Positions 8,866 through 17,499 of a stretch of DNA of 64,000 bases are shown in pieces. Below the pieces are notes generated by a model. It was given only the letters and a program-made list of their open reading frames with translations. It ran no database searches and was not told the DNA's origin. Numbering within the stretch: the stretch's first letter is position 1; each line of letters starts with the position of its first letter. Made by a program: the position numbers and the translations under genes. Where the stretch lies: positions 434,001-498,000 of the forward strand of contig NZ_FNGG01000001.1 in NCBI RefSeq assembly GCF_900102915.1. Reading direction: 5' to 3'. This stretch comes from Salinimicrobium catena (GTDB lineage Bacteria > Bacteroidota > Bacteroidia > Flavobacteriales > Flavobacteriaceae).

Positions 8866-9063
8866 TTATACCGCGAAAAGGGCAGCGAAAGCAACACCTT
8901 CCAAAAGGGCAGCGATAATAATCATTGCAGTTTGGATTTTTCCGGCTGCTTCTGGCTGACGTGCAATTCCTTCCATTGCAGCGCTACCAATCTTACCAAG
9001 ACCGAATCCGGCTCCAATAATGATCAAACCAGCTCCAATCAAATCTAAATTTAAGGCTTCCAT
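8866..9063 (-). CDS. atpE: ATP synthase F0 c subunit
   Basis: 65 residues, two transmembrane hairpin helices. The first has the Gly-rich packing motif GAGFGLGKIGSAA, the loop carries the conserved ARQPE (34-38), and Glu55 in AALLEGVAF is the ion-binding carboxylate. No extra sodium-ligand pattern is obvious (helix 1 has GLGKIG and lacks the Gln of Na+ types), so proton coupling is likely. The protein is short, as usual in this phylum. Confidence 0.98.
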   Translation of the reverse strand: MEALNLDLIGAGLIIIGAGFGLGKIGSAAMEGIARQPEAAGKIQTAMIIIAALLEGVAFAALFAV

Positions 9064-9111
9064 ACTTAGTTATTAAAAATTAAACTTACTCTTATTTACG
9101 TTTATACTTGC

Positions 9112-10224
9112 TTATAATACTGGGATATCTTCGTTATCTGCAGGATGTTCGTGGTCATGCTCCTCTACCGCCATTCCAATATAAAGGGCGCTTAACAAGG
9201 TGAAGATATATGCCTGTAAGAAGGCTACTAATAATTCGATTACAGAGATGAAAATGGTGAACCCAAAGAATGCAGGGCCAGCGATCCAGTTCTGGAAGAT
9301 CACGATCAATCCAACAAGTGTCATCACGATTACGTGACCCGCGGTCATGTTGGCGAAAAGTCGGATCATAAGTGCGAATGGTTTGGTGAACATTCCAAGC
9401 ACCTCGATAGGCGCAAGAATGATCTTCATAGGCACAGGTACACCAGGCATCCAGAAAATGTGTTTCCAGTAATCTTTATTTCCGCTGAATTGTACAATGA
9501 TGAAAGTAACCAGGGCCAATGCAAAAGTCACGGCAATGTTACCGGTAACGTTCACCCCAAGTGGTGTCATCCCTAACAGGTTCAGGATCCAGATAAAGAA
9601 GAATACCGTTAAAAGGAAACCTGTATATTTTCTATAGTTCTTACCAATATTAGGCTTTGCGATCTCATCACGCACATAAAGCACAAGCGGCTCAAGCACC
9701 CTTCCAAATTTCTTTGGAAAAGCTCTTTTTTGGTAAGTTTTCGCCAGCTGGGAGAAGATGATCAACATCAATATACTTACCAGGATCATAGTTAGGACGT
9801 TCTTTGTGATAGAGAAATCCCAGGGTCTTTCATTTGCAGGGAAACCGGCTTCATTATAAGTGATGGTCCCTTCAGCATCTGTTTTGTAGATATGGGAGTG
9901 GTAGAGGCGATAGTGCTGCCCGTCTACCTCCACGATGTCTTCGCCGTGGTGGAATTTTCCTGAAGAAAACACTTTCAACCCGCCATCCCAAAGAATGACC
10001 GGAAGCGGGAATCCATAATGCGCACCTGTCTCCCCGTCTGAAAAGAAATTAACATAGTAAGAATCCTGAAGGTGGTGATCAATATACGCCTGGATCTCTT
10101 CTTCGGTGTTCACTTTCGCATCCTCTCCTTCCTGAGGTTCCTTCGCGCTAAATGCCTGGGAGTTAAAACTCACAAACATTAAAAGACAGGCTAATAAAAA
10201 CTTCGCAATGTTTTCCTTTTGCAT
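9112..10224 (-). CDS. atpB: ATP synthase F0 a subunit
   Basis: 370 residues, longer than the roughly 270 of E. coli. The extra N-terminus carries a signal-peptide-like segment (residues 8-25) and a roughly 100-residue polar periplasmic domain rich in His (HDHH-type positions such as DHHLQDSYYVNFFSD), typical of Bacteroidota. The essential channel Arg lies in FALMIRLFANMTAGHV, and the last membrane helices contain LLVAFLQAYIFTLLSALYIG. It is the first gene behind its own -7 box. Confidence 0.97.
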   Translation of the reverse strand: MQKENIAKFLLACLLMFVSFNSQAFSAKEPQEGEDAKVNTEEEIQAYIDHHLQDSYYVNFFSDGETGAHYGFPLPVILWDGGLKVFSSGKFHHGEDIVEVDGQHYRLYHSHIYKTDAEGTITYNEAGFPANERPWDFSITKNVLTMILVSILMLIIFSQLAKTYQKRAFPKKFGRVLEPLVLYVRDEIAKPNIGKNYRKYTGFLLTVFFFIWILNLLGMTPLGVNVTGNIAVTFALALVTFIIVQFSGNKDYWKHIFWMPGVPVPMKIILAPIEVLGMFTKPFALMIRLFANMTAGHVIVMTLVGLIVIFQNWIAGPAFFGFTIFISVIELLVAFLQAYIFTLLSALYIGMAVEEHDHEHPADNEDIPVL

Positions 10225-10257
10225 TTTCAGGTAAATTTCAGTCCTTTAATTTGGGTG

Positions 10258-10265
10258 CAAATGTA
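10258..10265 (-). promoter_or_regulatory. Predicted -7 box for atpBEFHA-atpG
   Basis: The minus strand reads TACATTTG, matching TAnnTTTG, 34 bp upstream of the atpB start codon in the 106-bp gap after the DUF6168-like gene. The F0F1 genes may therefore be transcribed separately from sprE-bactofilin-atpZ, or in addition to read-through. Confidence 0.65.
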
Positions 10266-10330
10266 CATAATTAAATAAAAATACATACCCCTAAGGGCCG
10301 AATTGTTTCTACAACCCCAAAACCCTGTAA

Positions 10331-10723
10331 TTACCTGTCATTTGAGAAGTTAGCCTCGTTCAAAATCTTTATTACATAAATAATTTCCACCACCACACAT
10401 ACCACATAAGGAACGAAAATATGCAGAAACACCGATTTATCGATCTCGTAACCTGCCGTTTTCAGCAGGTACAGCAGCAAGCCGAGCTTCACTACCCCGG
10501 TGACCATAAAGATAAAGCCCAGTTGTTGTTTAAGCTGTTCACTCGCCAGTATCATCGTGCTGGTAAATAAGAAAGTGATGCCGACATTGAACTTGTAGGC
10601 AAAGTTGATAAGCTCTAGGGAAGCCTTAGGCTCCATAGAAGTGTAAATCCAGTAATGGATCCCGTAGGTTACCCCTGCTACAAAGAACAGCAATAAGGAA
10701 AACCTCAGCAGGTGTTTAAACAT
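10331..10723 (-). CDS. Four-helix membrane protein, DUF6168-like
   Basis: 130 residues with four predicted membrane segments (about 5-22, 40-60, 70-87 and 98-118). It sits where atpI-type accessory genes lie, between atpZ and atpB. The sequence resembles the flavobacterial DUF6168 family as I remember it. Position suggests help in assembling the c-ring or moving ions for the ATP synthase, but there is no direct motif evidence. Confidence 0.65.
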   Translation of the reverse strand: MFKHLLRFSLLLFFVAGVTYGIHYWIYTSMEPKASLELINFAYKFNVGITFLFTSTMILASEQLKQQLGFIFMVTGVVKLGLLLYLLKTAGYEIDKSVFLHIFVPYVVCVVVEIIYVIKILNEANFSNDR

Positions 10724-10736
10724 AAATAAAAGAGAA

Positions 10737-10970
10737 TTACTTGTTGAAGTGTTTCAACTGTCTTAGAACAACATAAACAGAGGCCACCAGACCAAACAGG
10801 ACAAAACCTATGGTAAACCAGTTCTTACCAGATGGATATCTTTCGTCCAGTTTCTTTCCAATCCAGGCGCACACAAAAATGGTAGCTCCCATCTGGAAAG
10901 CGATACCCGAAAAGATGGCCCAGTTCTTAAGCTGACTTCTCTTCTTTTGGTCGTCGTTCTCCTCTTTCAT
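10737..10970 (-). CDS. atpZ: AtpZ/AtpI-family ATP synthase accessory protein
   Basis: 77 residues with two membrane helices (about 16-36 and 51-68) separated by GKKLDERYPSGKNWFTIGF, the conserved linker of the AtpZ/AtpI (F0F1-ATPase subunit) family. Family members are linked to c-ring assembly and Mg/Ca transport. The start codon overlaps the 3' end of the bactofilin gene by 44 bp in another frame, indicating translational coupling. Confidence 0.85.
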   Translation of the reverse strand: MKEENDDQKKRSQLKNWAIFSGIAFQMGATIFVCAWIGKKLDERYPSGKNWFTIGFVLFGLVASVYVVLRQLKHFNK

Positions 10971-11346
10971 TGTTAATGGCTTTCATGGCACCGCGCATGG
11001 TACAGGTAGCATTGAAGGTCGCTCCCGGCTCTACAGCAAGTTTTCCTACCACGGCTTCCCCGTCGATCACGGCGGTACTGCGCAGGCTTAAGGTACCGGA
11101 GATCTTCAGGTTACCTGTGAAAGCACCTTCAACATCGGCATTTTCGCATTCCAGCTCACCGGTGATGACTCCTTCTTTGCCAATTACCACTTTGCCGGGA
11201 GTTTTAACGGTTCCTTCCACATGACCGTCTATGCGGAAACTTCCCATTCCTTCAATATCGCCTTTGATCTTGGTGCCTTGTGAGATCTTGTTTTGTTCTT
11301 TACTCAATTCAGAAGTAGGTCGGTTCTTTTTTTCTTGTGCAAACAT
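10927..11346 (-). CDS. Bactofilin (polymer-forming cytoskeletal protein)
   Basis: 139 residues. After a polar N-terminal tail, a right-handed beta-helix of repeating hydrophobic rungs runs from about residue 25 to 115 (ISQGTKIKGDIEGMGSFRID, VEGTVKTPGKVVIGKEGVI, NADVEGAFTGNLKISGTLSL), as in bactofilins. These polymerise without nucleotide into filaments that position envelope enzymes. It shares one base with the sprE stop codon (TAATG), so the two are translationally coupled. It may link the gliding/secretion lipoprotein to cell shape. Confidence 0.92.
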   Translation of the reverse strand: MFAQEKKNRPTSELSKEQNKISQGTKIKGDIEGMGSFRIDGHVEGTVKTPGKVVIGKEGVITGELECENADVEGAFTGNLKISGTLSLRSTAVIDGEAVVGKLAVEPGATFNATCTMRGAMKAINNERGERRPKEEKSA

Positions 11347-13883
11347 TAATAGGGGGGTGTTAGTAGAGATTGTAAATAATTTTCTAAGTTTTTATGGATC
11401 TGCACGATCCGGTAGTTTGGGGTTGAAATATAAAAAGAATTTTTCTGTATCTGGTACTTCTTATTCACTGAAAGCAGCTCTGCAAACCCTTTTGCTCTTT
11501 CGGGAGAACCAAAACCGTGGACCACCACCAGCACCTGTTGTGCATCATACACATCTTTGGAAACATTAAGATGTGTATAATCTAATTCTTCCAGGATCTT
11601 TTCCAGCCTGCTTTCGAATTTTTCCACCTCTTCATTCTGCCCCTTTTCAAAAGGGAAAACCAGTTTAAAAGAAGTGGCTGCAGAATCTGTCAGGAATTCT
11701 GCGGCGGGCAATGCCGGTACAGCTGTATTCAACAGTTCCTGGGCTCTTTTCCCCTCTACCGACTGCGGATAATTCAGCGCCACAAAACTGAGACTTTCCG
11801 CATAGCGGTCCAGCCCGCTCAGTCGACCTTCGGCCATAGCTTTTAAAAGTTCCAGTTTAGGCACAATTTCATCGCCGGCAAAATTCTGAATGAGCTCATT
11901 GCTTTGGCTGATCACCTCTTCATAACGCTGCTCCTCGTACAAAGCGTACACCTCTTCATAGAGAGCCGTAGGGTTGTTCTCGTCTTCCCTCAGGCTCTCG
12001 GGGTTCTGCAAAATTGCCGCATACCTGGAATCGGGATATTGGGTGATAATGTCATTTTTAAGAGACTGGGCTTTCGCCAGTTCTCCAAATTCTGAATAGA
12101 TCTTATACAGGTTATATTTTGCAGGAACCAATAACCTTTCTTCAGGTTCATTTTGCAGTACGAATTCCAGTTTTTCTGCTGCCAACTCGTTCTCATCGAA
12201 TTTTTCACGATAGATTAAACCTAATTGGTAGTTCGCAAAATTACGGTCAGCCGCGATACTGTCAAGCATCGCTGGATCTTTAGGGATCTTTGCAAGGTAA
12301 GTTTCGGGGTCAAACCTGGGATCATCGGCTGTGGCCGGCAAAGCAGAAATCGTGTCGCTGGTCGCTAGAACACCTGCCTGACCTCCTGTTCGCCAATTGT
12401 CGGCAAGTTTTCGGTTACCCCACACCCTTGTGAATTCCTGCTTTCCGTAGGCGACGGTAGTGGGGTTATAAAAATAGAAACCGGAACCCAGAGTTGGCAT
12501 TCCCGGCATACCGCTTCTCTTATTCTCAAAATAGTTCTCTGCCACATTCTCCTCTTCGGCCTCCGGTTCATCGGCCTCCAGAGACCTTTCTTTTAATCCG
12601 GCGGCATAAGAGGTGAAAAATTCCCGCTGTTCTTCTTCGGAAAGGGAAGCGATCCGCAGGACACTGTCGGTAGACCTGGCGAGTTGCTCATAGTAGATCA
12701 CATCGTTCAGGTTATCGTGCTTTCTTTTGATAATCCTGAATTCACGGCTGTTCTCTGCCAGCTTCTGAAGGGTACTGTCATAATACGCGCCGGCGACTTC
12801 AAAATTGGCAGCGTCAAAATTGATGTTCCCAAGGGTTTCATAATCCAGCGATTGCAGATACAAGTCTGTAGAAGGCGACTGCAGCGACCTGTTGTAATAA
12901 TCAACCGCCAGGTCAACAGAATCCATTTGATAGTGGAATTCGGCCAGTTCAAAATAGATCTTATCCAAAAATGGACGATTTTCCCTGTTTTCTGAAAGCT
13001 CTGTAAGATACTCCAGAATGGCTACTTTTTCTCCTGGCGCGATCTCCTGGTTCCTGACCTGAGCTATCTGGGCGTTGATCATATACACCCGGGGAGATCT
13101 GCGCTTTAGGTCGATGACCTGCTGGTAAGCATAGTTTGCGCTGTCCTTTTTTTCAAGGGCATCATAAAGCTGTCCGGTGATAAACCAGTACCGGCCTTCT
13201 TCCTTTTTATCGTCTGTAAGCCGGGCGGCTTTATGGATCTGTACAACAGCGCTATCCAGAGCGCCTATGTTCATATAAGCCTGGGCAAGAGCAGCAGAAG
13301 CATTGGCCCTGTTCTCTTCTTCCAGCTTTTCATCCTCAAGGATCTTTTTCAGGTTCTTAATAGCCAGTTCGTCAAACTCCAGGCGCATATTGGCCTTTTC
13401 ACGCCATATTTTTGCCTCGTTGATGGTATTGCTCAGCGGATATTTATGCAGGATATAGTTGAAGGCTTCCAGTGCGGGTACAAAACGCTGATCGTAATAA
13501 CGAGCTTTCCCAAGTAAAAGATAGGCTTCATCTATCTGTGGATTCCTTTCACGACCGTCAAGCAACATGGAATGCCGCTGAATGGCTTTGACCGCCTTTT
13601 CTTCGGCTACGGCAAAATTCGGATTCTGATTGGTTCCCGGCACCATCACCTCCTCGCTCACATGCAGCCGCTCTACCGGAAGAATTGCCCAGTAATTGTC
13701 CTGATAGCTTTGGTTAAGCTCTTCTTTACCAAGCTCCAGAGCGAGATTGCCGTTATACAAGGTATTGTACTCGGCTGTAACCGCGTGCCAGTTGCGGCTA
13801 AGAAAGGTATTCTTCTTTCTTGAGCAGCCAATGATACCTGCCAACAACAGCAGAAATAAAAAACTTTTTAGAATTGTTTTCAA
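11346..13883 (-). CDS. sprE: Type IX secretion/gliding lipoprotein SprE (PorW)
   Basis: 845 residues, close to known SprE/PorW. A lipoprotein signal peptide ends in LAGIIGC (Cys20), followed by SRKKNTFLSRNWHAVTAEYN and YNGNLALELGKEEL, the conserved start of the family. Many TPR motifs follow. SprE is needed for T9SS function and gliding; in Porphyromonas PorW bridges the trans-envelope ring and the translocon. Translation starts at TTG (13881-13883): an in-frame TAG lies just upstream and there is no ATG in the signal peptide. It leads the sprE-bactofilin-atpZ-atp gene string. Confidence 0.9.
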   Translation of the reverse strand: MKTILKSFLFLLLLAGIIGCSRKKNTFLSRNWHAVTAEYNTLYNGNLALELGKEELNQSYQDNYWAILPVERLHVSEEVMVPGTNQNPNFAVAEEKAVKAIQRHSMLLDGRERNPQIDEAYLLLGKARYYDQRFVPALEAFNYILHKYPLSNTINEAKIWREKANMRLEFDELAIKNLKKILEDEKLEEENRANASAALAQAYMNIGALDSAVVQIHKAARLTDDKKEEGRYWFITGQLYDALEKKDSANYAYQQVIDLKRRSPRVYMINAQIAQVRNQEIAPGEKVAILEYLTELSENRENRPFLDKIYFELAEFHYQMDSVDLAVDYYNRSLQSPSTDLYLQSLDYETLGNINFDAANFEVAGAYYDSTLQKLAENSREFRIIKRKHDNLNDVIYYEQLARSTDSVLRIASLSEEEQREFFTSYAAGLKERSLEADEPEAEEENVAENYFENKRSGMPGMPTLGSGFYFYNPTTVAYGKQEFTRVWGNRKLADNWRTGGQAGVLATSDTISALPATADDPRFDPETYLAKIPKDPAMLDSIAADRNFANYQLGLIYREKFDENELAAEKLEFVLQNEPEERLLVPAKYNLYKIYSEFGELAKAQSLKNDIITQYPDSRYAAILQNPESLREDENNPTALYEEVYALYEEQRYEEVISQSNELIQNFAGDEIVPKLELLKAMAEGRLSGLDRYAESLSFVALNYPQSVEGKRAQELLNTAVPALPAAEFLTDSAATSFKLVFPFEKGQNEEVEKFESRLEKILEELDYTHLNVSKDVYDAQQVLVVVHGFGSPERAKGFAELLSVNKKYQIQKNSFYISTPNYRIVQIHKNLENYLQSLLTPPY

Positions 13884-14009
13884 ACCGGTCCCCTATCTTA
13901 TTAGAAATAACTTGAGTACCTCTCAAATTATTATTCAGGAAAGTAAAAATAGGGAATTTTTCCCAGCCTTATTCTTCAGCAGGAACCAATTTACCGGCAG
14001 TAACTAGGG

Positions 14010-14738
14010 TTACAGGATATTTTCCTTTTCGTCCTCCACCTCTTCCCCGGAAAAGAACTGCTCCAGTTCCCTAAGAGTGGCTTCAGAAGTTTTGATGTCC
14101 TTCACCACTTCTCCCCTGTCCAGCACCACGATACGCTGACAAACCTCGGTAACGTGTATAAGATCATGGCTGGAAATAAGCACGGTCACTTCAGCATTTT
14201 CGGTGATCTCACGAATGAGATTCTTTAGCCTTATCTGGGTGGTTGGATCAAGATTGGCAAAAGGTTCATCAAGAATGATTACTTCAGGATTTCCTATTAA
14301 AGCAGCCACTATCCCCACCTTTTTTTGGTTTCCTTTCGAAAGATCTCTTAAATACTTCCTTCTGCCAAGGATCTCCCCATTGAAAAAATCTTCAAATCCC
14401 TTCAGAAAGCTAGCCACATCAGCTTTATTCTGCCCCCGCAATTCGCCAATGAAATTGAAGTATTCCTCGGGAGTGAGATAGCCAATCAGGAAAGTTTCAT
14501 CAATGAACGAGGCGGTAAAAGGTTTCCAGGCCTCGCTCTGGCTCACCGTGATCTCGTTGTTGAAAATGCTTCCGGTAGTAGGCTGAATGAGATCAAGCAG
14601 GAGGCTGAAAAAAGTGGTTTTCCCGGCACCGTTGTTTCCAACAAGCCCAAAGCTTTGTCCTTTGGGGATCTCAAGATGCGGCACATCCAAAACTGTAGTG
14701 CCATTATATACTTTTGAAAGATTGGTTACTGTTATCAT
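14010..14738 (-). CDS. ABC transporter ATP-binding protein
   Basis: 242 residues from the ATG at 14738, chosen over the upstream in-frame start at 14768 because MITVTNLSKVYNG is the normal beginning of the fold and it falls 4 bp after the permease stop. Walker A is GLVGNNGAGKTT (about 31-42), the signature is LSKGNQKK, Walker B is VIILDEPFANLD, and the switch His is in ISSHD. It resembles exporter ATPases of the CcmA/NatA type. It pairs with the DUF5687-type membrane protein immediately upstream. The substrate is unknown. Confidence 0.93.
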   Translation of the reverse strand: MITVTNLSKVYNGTTVLDVPHLEIPKGQSFGLVGNNGAGKTTFFSLLLDLIQPTTGSIFNNEITVSQSEAWKPFTASFIDETFLIGYLTPEEYFNFIGELRGQNKADVASFLKGFEDFFNGEILGRRKYLRDLSKGNQKKVGIVAALIGNPEVIILDEPFANLDPTTQIRLKNLIREITENAEVTVLISSHDLIHVTEVCQRIVVLDRGEVVKDIKTSEATLRELEQFFSGEEVEDEKENIL

Positions 14739-14742
14739 ACTC

Positions 14743-16227
14743 CTACTCTCCTGTTTGTTTAAAGCCATTGATCATGGCATATTTACTTTTTACATAGGCC
14801 TGTTCTACAAGGTTCATGAGGTGTGGCCTTAACAAAATTCCCATCACCCCTAATCCCGAGAGGACTCCTGCACCCGCCTGAAATCCCAGAAAACTGGAAA
14901 CTCCCCAGAAGATAAGCACCGGTACGATCATTAGCGGCAGGGCTACGAGCCATTGAGTCGCCCCGGTTCCCTGGTAGTTCATGAACGCGCTCTTCTCCAG
15001 GTCGATCCTTTTTCGGTTAAAGGAACCGGCATACAGCAAGACCGGAATATTCACGCCGATATTAAAGAGAGCACAGCAAAAATTGATCACCAGGATCTTC
15101 CATCCAAAGTACAGGTATGGAGTGGTTAGAATTGCAAGCACCACCACACTAAAGGTCATTAATCCCGCTTTTGACGAAAGGTATTTTTTCAGGGGAATGT
15201 TCTGTGCCATCATCATCGAGAAATAAGTGGAATCCCAGGAAGGGATGAACTGCCCGAAATTGATCATGAAGATACCGGTCATGAAGATGCCAACAAAAAC
15301 AAAGATGGACGGCATGGACTGGTAGGTTTCCTGCGGATAAAAGATCAATCCGTAACCAAGAAGGATCACAGACATGAAAATGATCGTTCGGGGCCTTTTG
15401 TTACGCCAGATCATTTTAAGGTCCAACTGCAGAAAAGGCGCAATATCTCCGAATTTTCGGGTCCAGTTGAAATCCCTGGTATTGGCCTCCTGCACTTTTC
15501 CGCGGATGGATTCATCGAGATAGAACCGGCTTTCCAGCACTTTCCTGTTCCATAGATACAGTGACAACAGCATGAAAACAGGGATCAGGCTAAATAGCGG
15601 ATTTTCAACAATAAAATCAAATCCTGAGGCGAAAGCTTCAGTAATGCTCCATATTCCGAAGTACTCCAGCAACCATAAAGCCAGTGCCACACCCAGGTAA
15701 GGCAGTAAAGCCTTCAGGTTATCGGCGAAATATTTTTTCAGAAGAAAGTTGGCGTAGTTCACGCACAGGTCAAGGGAGAACACTGCGACCATCCAGCCAA
15801 GTACAGCCCAGGGAGAAAATTCAGACTTATAGATAGTGAAAATTCCGAAGGGAAGGATCACCAGCAGGGGCAAAAAATTAAAAAAGGAGAACAGCGATTT
15901 CACCAGCACATAATCCACCACTTTCCTTTTGGGAATGGGCGTTGCCATCAAGGGTTTAATGCTGATCACCGGCAGGGTTTGTATCATGAATCTCACCACC
16001 AGCTCCAGGAAGAACCATAAGAGCAAAAATTGGTTGACCATATGCAGAGGTTCTTCTTCTGGATAGAATTCCTTGAGCAAAGGATAAAGCCCCAGACCCA
16101 AAAACAGGAAAGCAACCGAAAAATACAAAACGAGAAAACCCATCAAGATTTTCAGCCCCAGGCTCTTTCCAAAACTAGAGGATCGCACAAAAGCTTTCCA
16201 CTGAAGGGAGATAAAATATTTGAACAT
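14743..16227 (-). CDS. ABC exporter membrane subunit, DUF5687-like
   Basis: 494 residues with about 10-12 membrane helices in clusters at the N-terminus (to about 200) and C-terminus (after 285). The N-terminus FKYFISLQWKAFVRSSSFGK matches the Bacteroidota DUF5687 family that accompanies ABC ATPases. It is immediately followed by its ATPase, 4 bp away, so the two make a small operon for an ABC-2-like transporter. Confidence 0.8.
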   Translation of the reverse strand: MFKYFISLQWKAFVRSSSFGKSLGLKILMGFLVLYFSVAFLFLGLGLYPLLKEFYPEEEPLHMVNQFLLLWFFLELVVRFMIQTLPVISIKPLMATPIPKRKVVDYVLVKSLFSFFNFLPLLVILPFGIFTIYKSEFSPWAVLGWMVAVFSLDLCVNYANFLLKKYFADNLKALLPYLGVALALWLLEYFGIWSITEAFASGFDFIVENPLFSLIPVFMLLSLYLWNRKVLESRFYLDESIRGKVQEANTRDFNWTRKFGDIAPFLQLDLKMIWRNKRPRTIIFMSVILLGYGLIFYPQETYQSMPSIFVFVGIFMTGIFMINFGQFIPSWDSTYFSMMMAQNIPLKKYLSSKAGLMTFSVVVLAILTTPYLYFGWKILVINFCCALFNIGVNIPVLLYAGSFNRKRIDLEKSAFMNYQGTGATQWLVALPLMIVPVLIFWGVSSFLGFQAGAGVLSGLGVMGILLRPHLMNLVEQAYVKSKYAMINGFKQTGE

Positions 16228-16293
16228 GCTGCAGGTTTGCTTACAAGTCTGGAAATTTACAATTTTGTTACAGATATTAAGTATCAGACTTTG

Positions 16294-16301
16294 TACTTTT
16301 G
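16294..16301 (+). promoter_or_regulatory. Predicted -7 box for the ferredoxin reductase gene
   Basis: TACTTTTG matches TAnnTTTG, 18 bp before the ATG at 16320. It rules out the longer in-frame start at 16299, which would overlap the promoter box. Confidence 0.65.
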
Positions 16302-16319
16302 CGCCTAAAGAATCAAATA

Positions 16320-17372
16320 ATGACCAAGTTTTTTCCTCTAAAGATCAAGGATGTAATTAGAGAAACTTCACAGGCCGTAAGCCTGGAATTCGACATACCC
16401 GAAAACCTGAAGCAGGAATTCGCTTTTAAGGCCGGGCAATATATCACCATTAAAACTGAAGTTGAAGGTAAGGAGATACGCCGTGCCTATTCGCTTTGCA
16501 CTCCACCAACAGACGAGACCTTCAAAGTAACCGTAAAAGAAGTGAAAGGCGGAATGTTTTCTGTCATCGCCAATAACCGTCTGCAACCGGGTGATGTGCT
16601 GGAAGTACATCCTCCAGAAGGGAAGTTCGTTTTTGAACCTTTGAACGACAGCCATCCTCATACTTACGCGGCTTTCGCTGCAGGTAGCGGGATCACGCCG
16701 GTGCTTTCTATTCTTAAAACCGCTTTGGAGCAGGAGAAATACAGCCGGTTCGTACTGATCTACGGAAATAAAACTCCGGATGATACCATTTTCTTCAAGG
16801 AACTTCTTGAATTGCAAATGGAACACCCCGACAGGCTGTTCGTGGAATTTGTTTACAGCCAGACCAAAGAGGAAGAATCTCACTACGGAAGAATTGATGA
16901 AAGCACGGTGAATTACGTGCTGAAAAACCGTTTCCAGGGCACTACCTTCACCCGTTTCTATCTTTGCGGGCCAGAAGCCATGATCAATCATGTCACAGAG
17001 GTACTTCTGAAGAACGATATTGAAAAAGAAAAGATCCTTTTCGAATTGTTCAACACCGAAGTTGAAGGAGAGGTCAAGTCTGATCTTGAAGGACAAACCG
17101 AAATTACCATCATTCTTGATGATGAAGAGACCACCTTCACCATGCCGAAGAATACTACCGTTCTTGATGCGGCCTTAGACAATGGCATTGATGCGCCATA
17201 CTCCTGCCAGGGTGGAATTTGCAGCAGCTGTGTGGCCCGTATCACTGAAGGGGAGGCCGAAATGGAGAAGAATTCCATCCTTGTGGATAGCGAGATCGAA
17301 GAAGGTTTGGTCCTTACCTGCCAGGCACACCCGCTTTCTTCAAAGCTGAAAATAGACTATGACGATGTATAA
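16320..17372 (+). CDS. Flavin/2Fe-2S oxidoreductase (PaaE/FNR-like)
   Basis: 350 residues, a fused ferredoxin reductase and plant-type ferredoxin. The FAD-binding RAYSLC is near residue 55, the NAD(P)H-binding domain has AAFAAGSGITPVLSILK (about 118-134) with CGPEAMI (about 218-224), and the C-terminal domain carries the 2Fe-2S ligands CQGGICSSC plus a downstream LTCQAHP. This matches the reductase of phenylacetyl-CoA epoxidase (PaaE) and related electron-transfer proteins. No paaABCD genes are in the window, so it may serve another oxygenase or desaturase. It is monocistronic with its own -7 box. Confidence 0.9.
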   Translation: MTKFFPLKIKDVIRETSQAVSLEFDIPENLKQEFAFKAGQYITIKTEVEGKEIRRAYSLCTPPTDETFKVTVKEVKGGMFSVIANNRLQPGDVLEVHPPEGKFVFEPLNDSHPHTYAAFAAGSGITPVLSILKTALEQEKYSRFVLIYGNKTPDDTIFFKELLELQMEHPDRLFVEFVYSQTKEEESHYGRIDESTVNYVLKNRFQGTTFTRFYLCGPEAMINHVTEVLLKNDIEKEKILFELFNTEVEGEVKSDLEGQTEITIILDDEETTFTMPKNTTVLDAALDNGIDAPYSCQGGICSSCVARITEGEAEMEKNSILVDSEIEEGLVLTCQAHPLSSKLKIDYDDV

Positions 17373-17404
17373 TTCGTCATCCTTAAAAAGGACATTTTAG
17401 AGAA

Positions 17405-17432
17405 GATCTTTTCCCGGCTTCGGGAAAAGATC
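17405..17432 (+). repeat. Perfect 12-bp inverted repeat in intergenic spacer
   Basis: Arms GATCTTTTCCCG (17405-17416) and CGGGAAAAGATC (17421-17432) with loop GCTT. Outer GTCATC/GATGAC words (near 17375 and 17434) extend the symmetry. No T-run follows. The shape resembles the REP-like palindromes scattered through flavobacterial genomes, and it may act as a terminator or mRNA stabiliser behind the reductase gene. Confidence 0.6.
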
Positions 17433-17499
17433 CAGATGACAAAAATCACTCCTTAGCTATTTAAGAAATTCTATATTTATAGAACTTAAATAGCTAATA

